Part shown: one piece after another, positions 17,121 through 25,784 of the stretch
Layout of the letters: every line of letters starts with the position of its first letter
Numbering within the stretch: position 1 is the first letter of the stretch
Assembly (NCBI GenBank): GCA_963557785.1
Contig: CAUWBF010000013.1
Coordinates: forward strand, 1 to 40,719
Reading direction: 5' to 3'
Origin: Merdicola sp963557785
GTDB lineage: Bacteria > Bacillota > Clostridia > TANB77 > CAG-508
DNA: 40,719 nt
Notes under the pieces: model-generated
Seen by the model: only the letters and a program-made list of their open reading frames with translations
What the model was told of the DNA's origin: nothing
Database searches by the model: none
Translations under genes and position numbers: made by a program

Positions 17121-17181
17121 AAATCAAAAAAACATATATGAAATATAAATAATTTTTATTTCATATATGTTTTTTTGATTT
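17121..17181. terminator. Terminator with a 24-bp perfect stem after rluA-type gene
   Basis: A perfect 24-bp inverted repeat (17121-17144 and 17158-17181) with a 13-nt loop sits between the pseudouridine synthase stop at 17182 and the agrB start. Runs of seven A and seven T lie within the arms. It should end the upstream minus-strand operon and keep it out of agrB. Confidence 0.7.
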
Positions 17182-17874
17182 TCATAAAATATCTTTTATC
17201 CCTTCTAGTATTTTCCAAGTTTTATTATATTCTGGTAAACATTTGAAGGTCATTTCTTCTTTTTTAGTTGGATGTATTATAGTTAATTCATATGCCCAAA
17301 GTGCAATTTGTTTTCCTCTTCCTCTTGTTCCGTATTTTTGATCTCCATATATACTATGATTTCTACTTGATAGCTGCACTCTTATCTGATGATGTCTGCC
17401 TGTATGTAAATTTATTTTTAAAACTGATAAATTTATCTCTTCATCATATTTTAGTACCTCATAATCTAATTTAGCACTTTTAGAGTTTTTAGTTTCTTCT
17501 TTTACTACTTTACTCATATTATTTTTTTCATTTTTTAATAAGTAATCTTCTAAAGTATCTTTTTCCTTTTCCATTTTGCCATCTACAACAACTAAATAAC
17601 TCTTTTTTAGTTCTCTTGCTCTTACCTCTTCACTTAGTCTTGCCGCTGCTTTAGAAGTTTTAGCAAATACCATAACTCCTCCAACAGGTCTATCTAATCT
17701 ATGTACTAATCCTAAATAGACATTTCCCGGTTTATCGTATTTTTCTTTTATATATTCCTTTATTAAAGTTAGCATATCAATATCACCGGTTTTATCACCT
17801 TGTGATGGTATATTTGGTATTTTCTCTACCACTATAATATGGTTATCTTCATAAATTATGTTTAATTTTTGCAT
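17182..17874 (-). CDS. RluA/RluD-family pseudouridine synthase
   Basis: 230 aa from the ATG at 17874, which has GGGAGG eight bases upstream; an earlier GTG at 17895 has no better site. The catalytic motif is GLVHRLDRPVGGVMVFAKT, with the active-site Asp in HRLD. Later blocks LKINLHTGRHHQIRVQLS and IYGDQKYG also define the family. It isomerises uridines in rRNA or tRNA in the cytosol. There is no S4 domain at the N-terminus, so it is a short RluA-type enzyme, and the exact target cannot be told. It overlaps the end of the methyltransferase gene upstream, so both RNA-modification-type enzymes are co-expressed. Confidence 0.9.
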   Translation of the reverse strand: MQKLNIIYEDNHIIVVEKIPNIPSQGDKTGDIDMLTLIKEYIKEKYDKPGNVYLGLVHRLDRPVGGVMVFAKTSKAAARLSEEVRARELKKSYLVVVDGKMEKEKDTLEDYLLKNEKNNMSKVVKEETKNSKSAKLDYEVLKYDEEINLSVLKINLHTGRHHQIRVQLSSRNHSIYGDQKYGTRGRGKQIALWAYELTIIHPTKKEEMTFKCLPEYNKTWKILEGIKDIL

Positions 17875-17875
17875 A

Positions 17876-18733
17876 TTATTCCTCCCAACGACCATATATT
17901 CCGCATGGAAGTACTAATTTTGAATCCCTCATAGGTATTCCAATTTCTCCTGAACTTAAAGTTCCTTTATTTTTTATATTTAATCTTAATATATTTTCTA
18001 AAACTTTTGAAGATATTCCTGTTGTATATGAATTTATTAAGAAAAATAGAGGTTTATCAGAAAGAACTTTTGTACATAGTTCTACTAAATCATATATGTT
18101 ATTTTCAAATTGCCATACTTCTCCATTTGCACCTCTACCATATGATGGTGGATCCATTATTATGGCATCATATTTATTTCCTCTTCTTATTTCTCTTTGA
18201 ACAAATTTAACAACATCATCTATAATATATCTTACTGGCCTTTTTTCTAATCCGGATGAAATAACATTTTCTTTTGCCCATGAAACCATTCCTTTTGAAC
18301 TATCTACATGGCAAACTGAGGCACCTGCAGATAAACATGCAACAGTTGCTCCACCTGTATATGCAAATAGGTTTAATACTTTAATTTCTCTATTTGCTGA
18401 TTTTATTTTATTTATCATCCAATCCCAATTAACTGCTTGTTCTGGAAATAAACCAGTGTGTTTAAATCCCATTGGTTTTATATTAAATACTAGATTTTTA
18501 TATTTTATTTGCCAAGCTTTTGGTAGATTTGTATTATATTCCCAACTTCCTCCACCTGTTTTGCTCCTATTATATTTTGCATTTGCCGTTTTCCATTTAT
18601 TTGGAAAACTTTTATTATTCCATATTATTTGTGGATCTGGTCTAACTAAAGTAATTTTTCCCCATCTTTCAAGTTTTTCTCCATTTGCCATATCTATTAT
18701 TTCATAATCTTTCCAGTTATTTGCTAATTCCAT
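17876..18733 (-). CDS. Class I SAM-dependent methyltransferase (RlmI/RlmK-like)
   Basis: 285 aa. A Rossmann-type domain has motif I VLNLFAYTGGATVACLSAGA (near residue 118) followed by VCHVDSSKGMVSWAKEN, and the catalytic loop is AIIMDPPSYGRG. This pattern matches the COG1092-type rRNA cytosine methyltransferases, though the N-terminal PUA domain of RlmI is absent and a short family-specific N-terminus (LERWGKITLVRPDPQIIW) is present. A likely substrate is rRNA. Its stop lies 2 nt beyond the downstream pseudouridine synthase start, and a small membrane-protein gene lies 14 nt upstream. Confidence 0.82.
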   Translation of the reverse strand: MELANNWKDYEIIDMANGEKLERWGKITLVRPDPQIIWNNKSFPNKWKTANAKYNRSKTGGGSWEYNTNLPKAWQIKYKNLVFNIKPMGFKHTGLFPEQAVNWDWMINKIKSANREIKVLNLFAYTGGATVACLSAGASVCHVDSSKGMVSWAKENVISSGLEKRPVRYIIDDVVKFVQREIRRGNKYDAIIMDPPSYGRGANGEVWQFENNIYDLVELCTKVLSDKPLFFLINSYTTGISSKVLENILRLNIKNKGTLSSGEIGIPMRDSKLVLPCGIYGRWEE

Positions 18734-18747
18734 TTTTTTACTCCATT

Positions 18748-18945
18748 TTATAGTTTTGATAATATTGAAAAGAAATTATATATAAATATAAAATTTGCTA
18801 CACATAATATTAATGTCATACCAATAATTAATTGCATCAGTTTATTTTTTTGAAGAGTAGCAATTAGACCGCTTGTCCTTTCTTTTCTCGTTACATTTTC
18901 ATTCTCATATTTTATATTAAATATTTCATCCTTTGCGTATTCCAT
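18748..18945 (-). CDS. Small single-pass membrane protein, unrecognised
   Basis: 65 aa. A polar, charged N-terminus (MEYAKDEIFNIKYENENVTR) is followed by a single C-terminal hydrophobic segment at about residues 38-60 (LMQLIIGMTLILCVANFIFI). It looks tail-anchored with the bulk in the cytosol. It has a strong ribosome site (GGGGAGGATTTATTTT) before the ATG at 18945 and lies 14 nt upstream of the methyltransferase gene, so it is probably a real co-transcribed gene. No known family was recognised. Confidence 0.65.
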   Translation of the reverse strand: MEYAKDEIFNIKYENENVTRKERTSGLIATLQKNKLMQLIIGMTLILCVANFIFIYNFFSILSKL

Positions 18946-19064
18946 AAAATAAATCCTCCCCTAAACATATTCTTTATTAAATAATATTCATATTTAGAAC
19001 GATTTATTCATAGAACAACTTATATTTTAACATATTTTAATGTCATTTTTCAATATAAACTAAC

Positions 19065-19109
19065 AAAAAGAGGATTTAAAGCCATATTTTGCTTATAAAT
19101 CCCCTTTTT
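19065..19109 (-). terminator. Terminator after greA
   Basis: AAAAAGAGGATTTAAAGC pairs with GCTTATAAATCCCCTTTTT with minor mismatches. On the minus strand the hairpin ends in a T-run. It follows the greA stop at 19124. Confidence 0.75.
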
Positions 19110-19123
19110 ATACTTTTATATAA

Positions 19124-19603
19124 TTATTTTTTTATAGATAATATTTTAAATTGACATTCTCCTCCAGGAGCTTCTACAGTTACTACTTGATTTTTCTTGC
19201 AGCCTAATAGTGCTTTACCTATTGGTGATTCATTAGATATTTTATTTTCAGCAAGATTTACTTCTGTTGATCCTACTATTGTATATTCAACTTTCTCATC
19301 AAATTCAACATCTAATACTTCTACAGTATTTCCTATTTGAACAGTTTTTGTATCTATTTCTGATTCATCTATTATTTTTGCAAATCTTAATTTAGCTTCT
19401 AATTCCATTATTTTATCTTCATTTACAGCTTGTGCTGTTTTTGCTTCATCATATTCAGAATTTTCAGATAAATCTCCAAATCCTAAAGCTACTTTTATTC
19501 TTTCAGCTATTTCTGTTCTTTTTACAGTTTTTAATTCTTCTAATTCTTTTTCTAATTTATCATAACCTTCTTGTGTTAATAAGATTTCTTTGTTTTCTTC
19601 CAT
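19124..19603 (-). CDS. greA: Transcription elongation factor GreA
   Basis: 159 aa from the ATG at 19603. The GTG at 19612 lies within the ribosome site AGAGGAGTG and is not used. The N-terminal coiled coil (about 1-75) carries TQEGYDKLEKELEELKTVKR and GDLSENSEYDEAK, including the acidic tip that promotes RNA cleavage by backtracked RNA polymerase. The C-terminal FKBP-like domain ends SPIGKALLGCKKNQVV and FKILSIKK. Length and blocks are those of GreA. It appears monocistronic. Confidence 0.96.
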   Translation of the reverse strand: MEENKEILLTQEGYDKLEKELEELKTVKRTEIAERIKVALGFGDLSENSEYDEAKTAQAVNEDKIMELEAKLRFAKIIDESEIDTKTVQIGNTVEVLDVEFDEKVEYTIVGSTEVNLAENKISNESPIGKALLGCKKNQVVTVEAPGGECQFKILSIKK

Positions 19604-19684
19604 TAATTTCACTCCTCTTTATAGCAGTTAATTGTTTGCCAGTTTCCTACAATATTAAGCTAATATGCTTCATTTGTCAAGTAT

Positions 19685-20626
19685 CTAACATAACTTTTTT
19701 GTTAATTTATATTCATCTTGATGTATAACTCCATTATTTCCTATTGTATTTACTATTTTAAAATTATCTCTTCGCTTTACATTATTAATTTCATTATATT
19801 CATCTAAAGCAATTATCTTACTTTCATACACCTCTTTTTTATCAAATTTTTCGAGAACTTCCTTCTCTTCTTCCTTTTTCTTATATGCTATATCTATATC
19901 ATTTATAACAATCCCAGAAAAAGATTTTGAGTTTACTTTGCATATGTTTTCTATATTAACTACCACTGCTTTTTTATATATTTTATATTTATTTAGTAAT
20001 TCTTCTGGAAAATCTATATTTAATATATATTTACTTTTAGCCAATCCTTTTTTTCTATTATTTCCTATTGATAATATAATTCCATTTTCTTCATATAATT
20101 TATTTTCCAATTTTTTAAATCTTGATATGTTATTTGTTATCAAATTTACTCTTTTAGCAATATTGGCAATATTTGTTATAATTTCTAAATTTATATTGCT
20201 ATTTTCATTTACCATTATGCTAATTTCTTCTTTATTTAAATTACTTTCTATTTTCTCCATTATATATTCCAGTATATCTATACTACTTATCTTTATTAAA
20301 AATCTTCCATTCAGTATGTTAAAGTTATATGAATATAACTCATTTTTTAATAGAGTTTTTCTTGACAAAGAATCTGATAACACGATATTCTTTGCTCCAT
20401 TTTGATTTAATCTGTATAATAAATTTTTCATAAAAGTCTTATTTATTTTATTAAATTTATAGTTTGGTATGCAGATTATGATTTTATTTATGGCTGTATT
20501 TTTATAACTATCATTTAATACTTTTTTTATTTCAATCTTTTTTATTAATTTAAAATAAAGTTTCTTTATTTCATCTTTTAAAGATTTTACTTCACTATTA
20601 TCTTCATATATAAATACTATATTCAA
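19685..20626 (-). CDS. Unrecognised 313-aa Lys/Asn/Ile-rich protein
   Basis: Not recognised. The protein alternates beta-like strands and helices in a Rossmann-type rhythm: INKIIICIPNYKF, NGAKNIVLSDSLS, VNLITNNISRFKKLENKL, NGIILSIGNNRKKGL, YILNIDFPEEL, AVVVNIEN. It could be a nucleotide-binding or GT-like fold, but no diagnostic motif is visible. No signal peptide or membrane segment. The start is TTG at 20626, five bases after AAGAAGGTG, and that ribosome site is the 3' arm of the terminator hairpin that follows the GH18 gene. The composition is extremely AT-biased (Ile/Lys/Asn). Confidence 0.6.
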   Translation of the reverse strand: MNIVFIYEDNSEVKSLKDEIKKLYFKLIKKIEIKKVLNDSYKNTAINKIIICIPNYKFNKINKTFMKNLLYRLNQNGAKNIVLSDSLSRKTLLKNELYSYNFNILNGRFLIKISSIDILEYIMEKIESNLNKEEISIMVNENSNINLEIITNIANIAKRVNLITNNISRFKKLENKLYEENGIILSIGNNRKKGLAKSKYILNIDFPEELLNKYKIYKKAVVVNIENICKVNSKSFSGIVINDIDIAYKKKEEEKEVLEKFDKKEVYESKIIALDEYNEINNVKRRDNFKIVNTIGNNGVIHQDEYKLTKKLC

Positions 20627-20632
20627 AAAAAC

Positions 20633-20672
20633 ACCTTCTTAATACAATTTATTTCATTTATATTAAGAAGGT
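20633..20672 (-). terminator. Terminator after the GH18 gene, containing the next gene's ribosome site
   Basis: ACCTTCTTAATA (20633-20644) and its complement (20661-20672) form a perfect 12-bp stem, followed on the minus strand by GTTTTTTTG. The 3' arm AAGAAGGTG is also the ribosome site of the TTG start at 20626. Confidence 0.75.
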
Positions 20673-20685
20673 ATTTATTTTATTA

Positions 20686-22395
20686 CTATTTATTTAATTC
20701 TTCATTTACTATTTTCCATAAGCCTTCTGTTTCTCTATCTTTCTCCCAGAAAGCTATTCCTGCTAATTTATATTTATTAGCTAAGCTTATTTTTTCTATA
20801 ATAGATTTTTCATCTTCTATCCACATTGCACGTGTTTGTCCCTTTTCTTCATATTGAATATAGTATTGCTTTAATGTATCATTCCATTGTTTTTCGCCTT
20901 TACCTTTAATAACTGTATCTACATCCTTCATATCTACTGTTTTACTAGGATCTTTTGTTTCGTCTTCTGTAATTGTCCATATTCTTGTATATAAAGGAAT
21001 TCCTAATATTATTTTTTCATTTTTTACAACTTCTTGATCTAAGAACTTATTTATATTAGTTTCAACCCAATTATATCCGGCTGTTGTACCTGCTTTTGTT
21101 CCGTTTCCATATTGATCATATGCCATAAATACTATATAGTCTGCAACATGTCCTATTACATTTCTATCAAAACATAATGACCAGTTTTCAGAACCATCTG
21201 GTGCTGTTACGTCTACTGAGAACGTTTTTCCTAATGCTTTTAGTCTAGGTGCTAATTCGATTACAAGTCTTGAATAATTTGATTTATCTGATAGATTTAA
21301 GTTTTCAAAATCCAGATTCAAACCATCTATATCGTATATTTCTACTAATTCAACTATATTATCTATTAAGGCTTGTCTTTTTTCAAAATTACTTATTATT
21401 GTAGATGTTGTTTCTCTTAATGAATTATTTGAGAACATTGCCCAAACTTCATATCCATTTGAATGTGCCCATTCTATATATTTAAGTCCACTATCGCCAA
21501 TATTTTCTGTTATATTTCCTGTTCCTTTTTCTATTGCAAAAAATGATGGTGAAACTACATTTACTCCCTCAATAGTTTGTCCTGTTCTGTCTGGTGCTGT
21601 TGCATATTCTGAATAGTAATCCCAAACTAAGTTTATTTTTCCCTCTATTGTTTTTGTTTCAACCTTTGCTTCTCTAGTTGTTTTTATTTCTGCTATATCG
21701 CTTTCTTTGATATATCCAATTTTTCCATTTTGTGTTCTAACTTTTGCCCAACCTTCGCTTGTTGATATATATATTAATTTATCACCTTTATTAACTTTTT
21801 CTATAGTTCTTGATAATACCTTTGCTTTATATTTTACGCTAACTTTTTTCTTTGTTTCAGCTTCTTTTACTTCTCTATCCTTTGAATCTACAATTACAAT
21901 TTTGCTATCTTCATTAGATATATATGTTAAATTTGCATTATATACATTTTCACACATTTCTGAAAAAGGTATATACATTATATCATTTTTAGTTATTATA
22001 GAAGATTTTATATTTTCTAAAGTTCCGTTTACTTCCATTACTTTATTGTTTCCAACTAAAATAGCAAGTTTATCTTCATAAGTAGTTACTAATCTTTTAT
22101 CATCTTCATAATATTTTATATATTTATCAAAATAATTTTGTACATCATCTTTTGATAAATATATTACTCCATTATCATCAATATAAACTTCGTTTTTCAT
22201 TTTTGCTGTTACATTTTTGTTGTTTATTATTAAATTTATCATATCTTCTGTTGCATCTTTTTGATAGTCTGGTGCAATATACATGGCAACTGTAGCAATT
22301 CCTAATGCTATTAGGGTTATTACTATTGTAAGTATAATCTTTAATTTGTTAGATTTTTTTTGTTTTATATTGTTGTTATCTGTTATTTCTTCCAA
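20686..22395 (-). CDS. Membrane-anchored GH18 glycosyl hydrolase with SH3 domain
   Basis: 569 aa. One N-terminal membrane segment (about 17-40) is followed by a region with a copper-amine-oxidase-N-like pattern (YIDDNGVIYLSKDDV, MYIPFSEMCENVYN; about 60-170). Next is a bacterial SH3 domain (KAKVLSRTIEKVNKGDKLIY, WAKVRTQNGKIGYIKESDI; about 190-245), then a GH18 domain. The catalytic DxxDxDxE appears as DIDGLNLDFENLN, and DYIVFMAYDQYG and GIPLYTRIW also fit. It is related to YaaH/YdhD-type cell-wall or spore-cortex glycosidases. It is divergent from nfeD. Confidence 0.88.
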   Translation of the reverse strand: MEEITDNNNIKQKKSNKLKIILTIVITLIALGIATVAMYIAPDYQKDATEDMINLIINNKNVTAKMKNEVYIDDNGVIYLSKDDVQNYFDKYIKYYEDDKRLVTTYEDKLAILVGNNKVMEVNGTLENIKSSIITKNDIMYIPFSEMCENVYNANLTYISNEDSKIVIVDSKDREVKEAETKKKVSVKYKAKVLSRTIEKVNKGDKLIYISTSEGWAKVRTQNGKIGYIKESDIAEIKTTREAKVETKTIEGKINLVWDYYSEYATAPDRTGQTIEGVNVVSPSFFAIEKGTGNITENIGDSGLKYIEWAHSNGYEVWAMFSNNSLRETTSTIISNFEKRQALIDNIVELVEIYDIDGLNLDFENLNLSDKSNYSRLVIELAPRLKALGKTFSVDVTAPDGSENWSLCFDRNVIGHVADYIVFMAYDQYGNGTKAGTTAGYNWVETNINKFLDQEVVKNEKIILGIPLYTRIWTITEDETKDPSKTVDMKDVDTVIKGKGEKQWNDTLKQYYIQYEEKGQTRAMWIEDEKSIIEKISLANKYKLAGIAFWEKDRETEGLWKIVNEELNK

Positions 22396-22579
22396 TCTTT
22401 TTTACCTCCGTATCAAATATGGTTTTATGATATCATAAAATCCCTTTTTAGTGAATAGTTTTTTCTATTAAATTTTTTATTGTCTTTTTTTGGTTTACAT
22501 AGTGTTTTTTTGTAAAATCTCTTTATTTTTCTACATTTTTATTGTATAATATTAATAGTTGATTTAAGGAGGATTTCTT

Positions 22580-22999
22580 ATGTGGCATATATGGTTAATT
22601 TTTGCAGGTATTTTTTTTATATTAGAAATGATGACTGCTGGATTTTTCATATTTTGGCTAGGTATTGGCTCTTTAATTGCAATGCTAATTAGTTTCTTTA
22701 CAGATAATGTTATAATTCAGACCTCAGTTTTTATCGTATCTTCAGGTTTACTTATCTTTTTAACTAAACCTTTTGTAGATAAAGTTTTAGGAAATAAAAA
22801 AGCTGTTAATACAAATGCTTATAACATTATAGGAAAAAGTGCTTTGGTAATTGAAGAAATTAATTCTTTAAAAGGTACTGGTCAAATTAAAGTTGATGGA
22901 GAAGTTTGGTCAGCAAAGTCTTTAAATCAAGAGATAATTACTAAAGATTCAAATGTTGTAATACAATCAATAGAAGGCGTTAAAGCTTGTGTAAAATAA
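22580..22999 (+). CDS. NfeD-like membrane protein
   Basis: 139 aa. Two or three membrane segments occupy the first 70 residues (WLIFAGIFFILEMMTAGFFIFWLGIGSL is split by a Met-Met-Thr turn), followed by the C-terminal OB-fold NfeDC domain (GKSALVIEEINSLKGTGQIKV, GEVWSAKSL). NfeD proteins partner SPFH/stomatin-type proteins and affect membrane organisation. The SPFH gene is 23 nt downstream, so the pair matches the known NfeD-SPFH operon. TATAAT at 22545-22550 is a plausible -10, and AAGGAGGATTTC is the ribosome site. Confidence 0.9.
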   Translation: MWHIWLIFAGIFFILEMMTAGFFIFWLGIGSLIAMLISFFTDNVIIQTSVFIVSSGLLIFLTKPFVDKVLGNKKAVNTNAYNIIGKSALVIEEINSLKGTGQIKVDGEVWSAKSLNQEIITKDSNVVIQSIEGVKACVK

Positions 23000-23022
23000 T
23001 ATAAAAATTTAAGGAGGATTTT

Positions 23023-23937
23023 ATGGGAGGATTTATTTTTTTAGCTATTATACTTGTAATCATAGTTATAATAGCTTATAAAACAATCAAAGTAGTTAAA
23101 CAATCAGAAGTATATATTATTGAAAGATTAGGTAAATTTCATAAAATTGCAGATGCCGGTCTTACAATAATAATTCCATTTTTTGATCATGTTCGTAGTG
23201 TTGTTAGCTTGAAACAACAAACTATGGATATTCCACCACAAGGAGTTATTACAAAGGATAATGTTACAATTACAATAGATACAGTTGTATTCTATCAAAT
23301 AACAGATCCTGCAAAGGCTGTTTACGAAATTCAATCTTTAAAGAAGGGTATCGAATACTTAGCTATAACAACAATTCGTGATATAGTTGGTAAGATGGAC
23401 TTAGATGAAACATTTAGTTCAAGAGATGCAATAAATCAAAGATTAAGAGTAATATTAGATGAAGCGACTGATAAATGGGGTTGTAAAATTGATAGAGTTG
23501 AAATAAAAGATATCAACCCACCTGCAGATATTAGAGATGCAATGGAGAAACAAATGAACGCAGAAAGAAATAAAAGAGCTTTAATTCTTCAAGCAGAAGG
23601 TGAAAGACAATCTGCAATCACATTAGCTGAAGGTAAAAAAGCCGCTGCTATATTAGAAGCCGAAGCTGATAGAGAATCAAAAATTAGAAGAGCAGCCGGT
23701 GAAGCTGAAGCTATTGAAAAAATTGCTGAAGCTAAGGCTAAAGAAGTTCAATTAGTGTATGAAGCAATCAAAAATGCAAATCCAGATGATAAACTAGTAC
23801 AATTAAAATCTTTAGAGGCTCTAGAAGAAGTTGCAAAAGGTGAAGCTAATAAAGTATTTATTCCTTTTGAAGCAACAAACGCTTTAAGTAGTTTAGGCGC
23901 TGTATCAGAAGTTTTAAAAGATAAGAAAAAAGAATAA
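23023..23937 (+). CDS. SPFH/Band 7 (stomatin-like) protein
   Basis: 304 aa. An N-terminal membrane hairpin (about 3-20) is followed by the Band 7 domain (VYIIERLGKFHKIADAGLTI, MDIPPQGVITKDNVTITIDT). A long Ala/Glu/Lys-rich coiled coil (about 180-250; MNAERNKRALILQAEGERQS) drives oligomerisation, and the C-terminal FIPFEATNALSSLG is typical of QmcA/YbbK-type members. It forms membrane-microdomain assemblies with NfeD partners. The ribosome site AAGGAGG precedes it, and it ends in a bidirectional hairpin. Confidence 0.92.
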   Translation: MGGFIFLAIILVIIVIIAYKTIKVVKQSEVYIIERLGKFHKIADAGLTIIIPFFDHVRSVVSLKQQTMDIPPQGVITKDNVTITIDTVVFYQITDPAKAVYEIQSLKKGIEYLAITTIRDIVGKMDLDETFSSRDAINQRLRVILDEATDKWGCKIDRVEIKDINPPADIRDAMEKQMNAERNKRALILQAEGERQSAITLAEGKKAAAILEAEADRESKIRRAAGEAEAIEKIAEAKAKEVQLVYEAIKNANPDDKLVQLKSLEALEEVAKGEANKVFIPFEATNALSSLGAVSEVLKDKKKE

Positions 23938-23947
23938 TTATATAAAA

Positions 23948-23985
23948 ATAAAGACGGTATAATCTATAAATTATATCGTCTTTAT
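23948..23985. terminator. Bidirectional terminator after the SPFH gene
   Basis: ATAAAGACGGTATAAT pairs with ATTATATCGTCTTTAT with one bulge, flanked by A- and T-runs. It overlaps the stop of the convergent 120-aa gene at 23982. Confidence 0.8.
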
Positions 23986-24344
23986 TTTCTAATTGGTACT
24001 TTTTCTTGATTTACTTCATTCCATCTAAGTACACGTATATCTTTATATTTATTTAATACATCTGTATATTTGTTATATTCTTCTTCCCAAAGCATATCTG
24101 GAACTTTCTCAAATGCTCTAAACATCTTTTCCGCTTCAGTTAAAAATATAACTTGTTCTTGTTGACTCATATTTTCATATCTGTTAGCTATTCTATATAA
24201 TTTATCTAAATCTTGGTTAGCTTCTATGAAGCTCCAAAAATCTTTTACAGTTAATCCAGCTAAACGTATTTGCATAACAGCAAACGCGCATAAAGCAAAT
24301 ACTATAAGAATTAATATATATAATATTGTTAGTAGTGTTGTCAT
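23982..24344 (-). CDS. 120-aa membrane-anchored protein, unrecognised
   Basis: 120 aa from the ATG at 24344, chosen because AAGAAGGTGGTAAAT precedes it; upstream in-frame ATGs at 24401 and nearby lack a site and overlap the cyclophilin 3' region. One N-terminal hydrophobic segment (TLLTILYILILIVFALCAFA, about 3-22) is followed by a soluble, charged helical domain with WSFIEANQDLDKLYRIANRY and a C-terminal block WNEVNQEKVPIRK. No family was recognised. It is likely a cytosol-facing anchored protein and may follow the cyclophilin in one transcript. Confidence 0.6.
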   Translation of the reverse strand: MTTLLTILYILILIVFALCAFAVMQIRLAGLTVKDFWSFIEANQDLDKLYRIANRYENMSQQEQVIFLTEAEKMFRAFEKVPDMLWEEEYNKYTDVLNKYKDIRVLRWNEVNQEKVPIRK

Positions 24345-24416
24345 ATTTACCACCTTCTTTAGTAATAACAATATTATACCATAATATACGTTTTTTAGCA
24401 ATATATGACAAAATTA

Positions 24417-24968
24417 CTAATTTTTTTCAAATCTCTTTGGTTCTGGATATTCTACTCCAAATGTTTCTACTGTTACTTTTTGCATAACAGGTGGTTCTAC
24501 TGGTCTATCCTTTCCTCCACCAAAACTACTTCTTGTTACTACTCTTGATTTTACTATTGTATCTACAGCTTCCATTCCTTCTATAACTGTTCCAAAACCT
24601 GCATATTTTCCATCTAAGAATGTAGAATCATCAGTTACAATAAAGAATTGTGAACCTGCACTGTTAGGACTCATGCTTCTTGCCATTGATATAGTTCCTC
24701 TTACATGTGATATTTCATTTTTTATATTATTTTCTTCAAACTCGCCTATTATTCCATAACCTGGTCCGCCCATTCCTGTTCCTTTTGGATCTCCACCTTG
24801 TGCCATAAAGCCTGGTATTGTTCTATGAAATATTAGCCCATCATAAAATCCTTGTTTTATTAAATATATAAAATTGTTTACTGTCTCTGGAGCTTTTTCA
24901 GGATATAGTTCCACCTTTATAATATCTCCATTTTCCATTTCTATTGTTACTATTGGATTTTTACTCAT
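24417..24968 (-). CDS. Cyclophilin-type peptidyl-prolyl isomerase
   Basis: 183 aa. The cyclophilin core is clear: PETVNNFIYLIKQGFYDGLI, FHRTIPGFMAQGGDPKGTG (catalytic Arg in FHR and the FMAQGGD loop), then MARSMSPNSAGSQFFIVTDD and LDGKYAGFGTVIEGMEAVD. It catalyses cis-trans isomerisation of prolyl bonds. No signal peptide is present, so it acts in the cytosol. The ATG at 24968 is preceded by AGAAGGATGATGTAC. Confidence 0.95.
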   Translation of the reverse strand: MSKNPIVTIEMENGDIIKVELYPEKAPETVNNFIYLIKQGFYDGLIFHRTIPGFMAQGGDPKGTGMGGPGYGIIGEFEENNIKNEISHVRGTISMARSMSPNSAGSQFFIVTDDSTFLDGKYAGFGTVIEGMEAVDTIVKSRVVTRSSFGGGKDRPVEPPVMQKVTVETFGVEYPEPKRFEKN

Positions 24969-25101
24969 TTGTACATCATCCTTCTTTCAAATATATTTAT
25001 AGTGCTTTTGCACACTTGTTTATTATATCAATTCAAAATACATATATCTACATTTTTTTCTATATTTTCTTTATAAATTTCTTACATTTTCTTACTTATT
25101 T

Positions 25102-25698
25102 TTACTTTTTGTGACAAATTTCGACAAATGATAATTTTCCATTGCACTTACCACATCTATATTTTTTTATTAGATCTTTTTTTAATCTTTTTCTGTAAAA
25201 CTCTTGTCCACATTTTGTGCAAACAATTTTATAATTATATTCGTTTTCCTCTGCTTTTCTTTCTATTCCACTTTTTTTATAATCCGCTTCCTTATTTCCA
25301 ACTCTTGCTATGTTATAACCTAAACTATCATTTATAATTTTTGCATACGCTTTAAACTTTTCTCCGTGATTGTTGCAATATGGAAAGCAATGAATTATCT
25401 CATGCATTATTGTATCTTTTATTAGGTTATCATTTAATTCTAATACCCATTTACTTATTTCTATATGATGTTTATTAAATTTCTCATATTTTATAATTCT
25501 TTTATATCCATTTCTTTCAATATGCTTATAATTTAAATCTGGATTTTCTTGTTTACAACATCCATATCTTTTATTATTTCTTTTAGCTAATGTTATATCT
25601 ATTTCTCCAATATCATATTTTGGATCTGTTATATCTATCCCAAGACTTTTTAAATCCTTTATGCATTCAGTGTATAATCTATTTAACTTATCTTCCAT
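25102..25698 (-). CDS. SprT-like zinc metalloprotease-type protein
   Basis: 198 aa. The zincin motif HEIIHCFPYCNNHGEKF (HExxH plus downstream His) near residue 110 and a C-terminal four-Cys zinc ribbon (CTKCGQEF ... YRCGKCNGKL) are the two hallmarks of SprT-like proteins, which are related to the DNA-protein crosslink protease SPRTN. The N-terminus MEDKLNRLYTECIKDLKSLG is helical. It is cytosolic. Bacterial members are mostly uncharacterised. It is a single gene between the cyclophilin and a deacetylase. Confidence 0.85.
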   Translation of the reverse strand: MEDKLNRLYTECIKDLKSLGIDITDPKYDIGEIDITLAKRNNKRYGCCKQENPDLNYKHIERNGYKRIIKYEKFNKHHIEISKWVLELNDNLIKDTIMHEIIHCFPYCNNHGEKFKAYAKIINDSLGYNIARVGNKEADYKKSGIERKAEENEYNYKIVCTKCGQEFYRKRLKKDLIKKYRCGKCNGKLSFVEICHKK

Positions 25699-25749
25699 AG
25701 TTATATTCCTTTTATTTTTTTGAAATTATATCATATAAAATAGAAAATA

Positions 25750-25770
25750 GCACGCCTTAAATTGGCGTGC
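25750..25770 (-). terminator. Terminator after the second deacetylase gene
   Basis: GCACGCC and GGCGTGC form a GC-rich 7-bp stem with a 7-nt loop. T-rich sequence follows on both strands. It lies between the deacetylase stop (25785) and the SprT-like start. Confidence 0.85.
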
Positions 25771-25784
25771 CATTTTTTGGAGTT

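Noticed and set aside
22396..22579. Riboswitch in the nfeD leader
   Set aside because: No conserved aptamer motif seen; the region is simple AT-rich promoter sequence.
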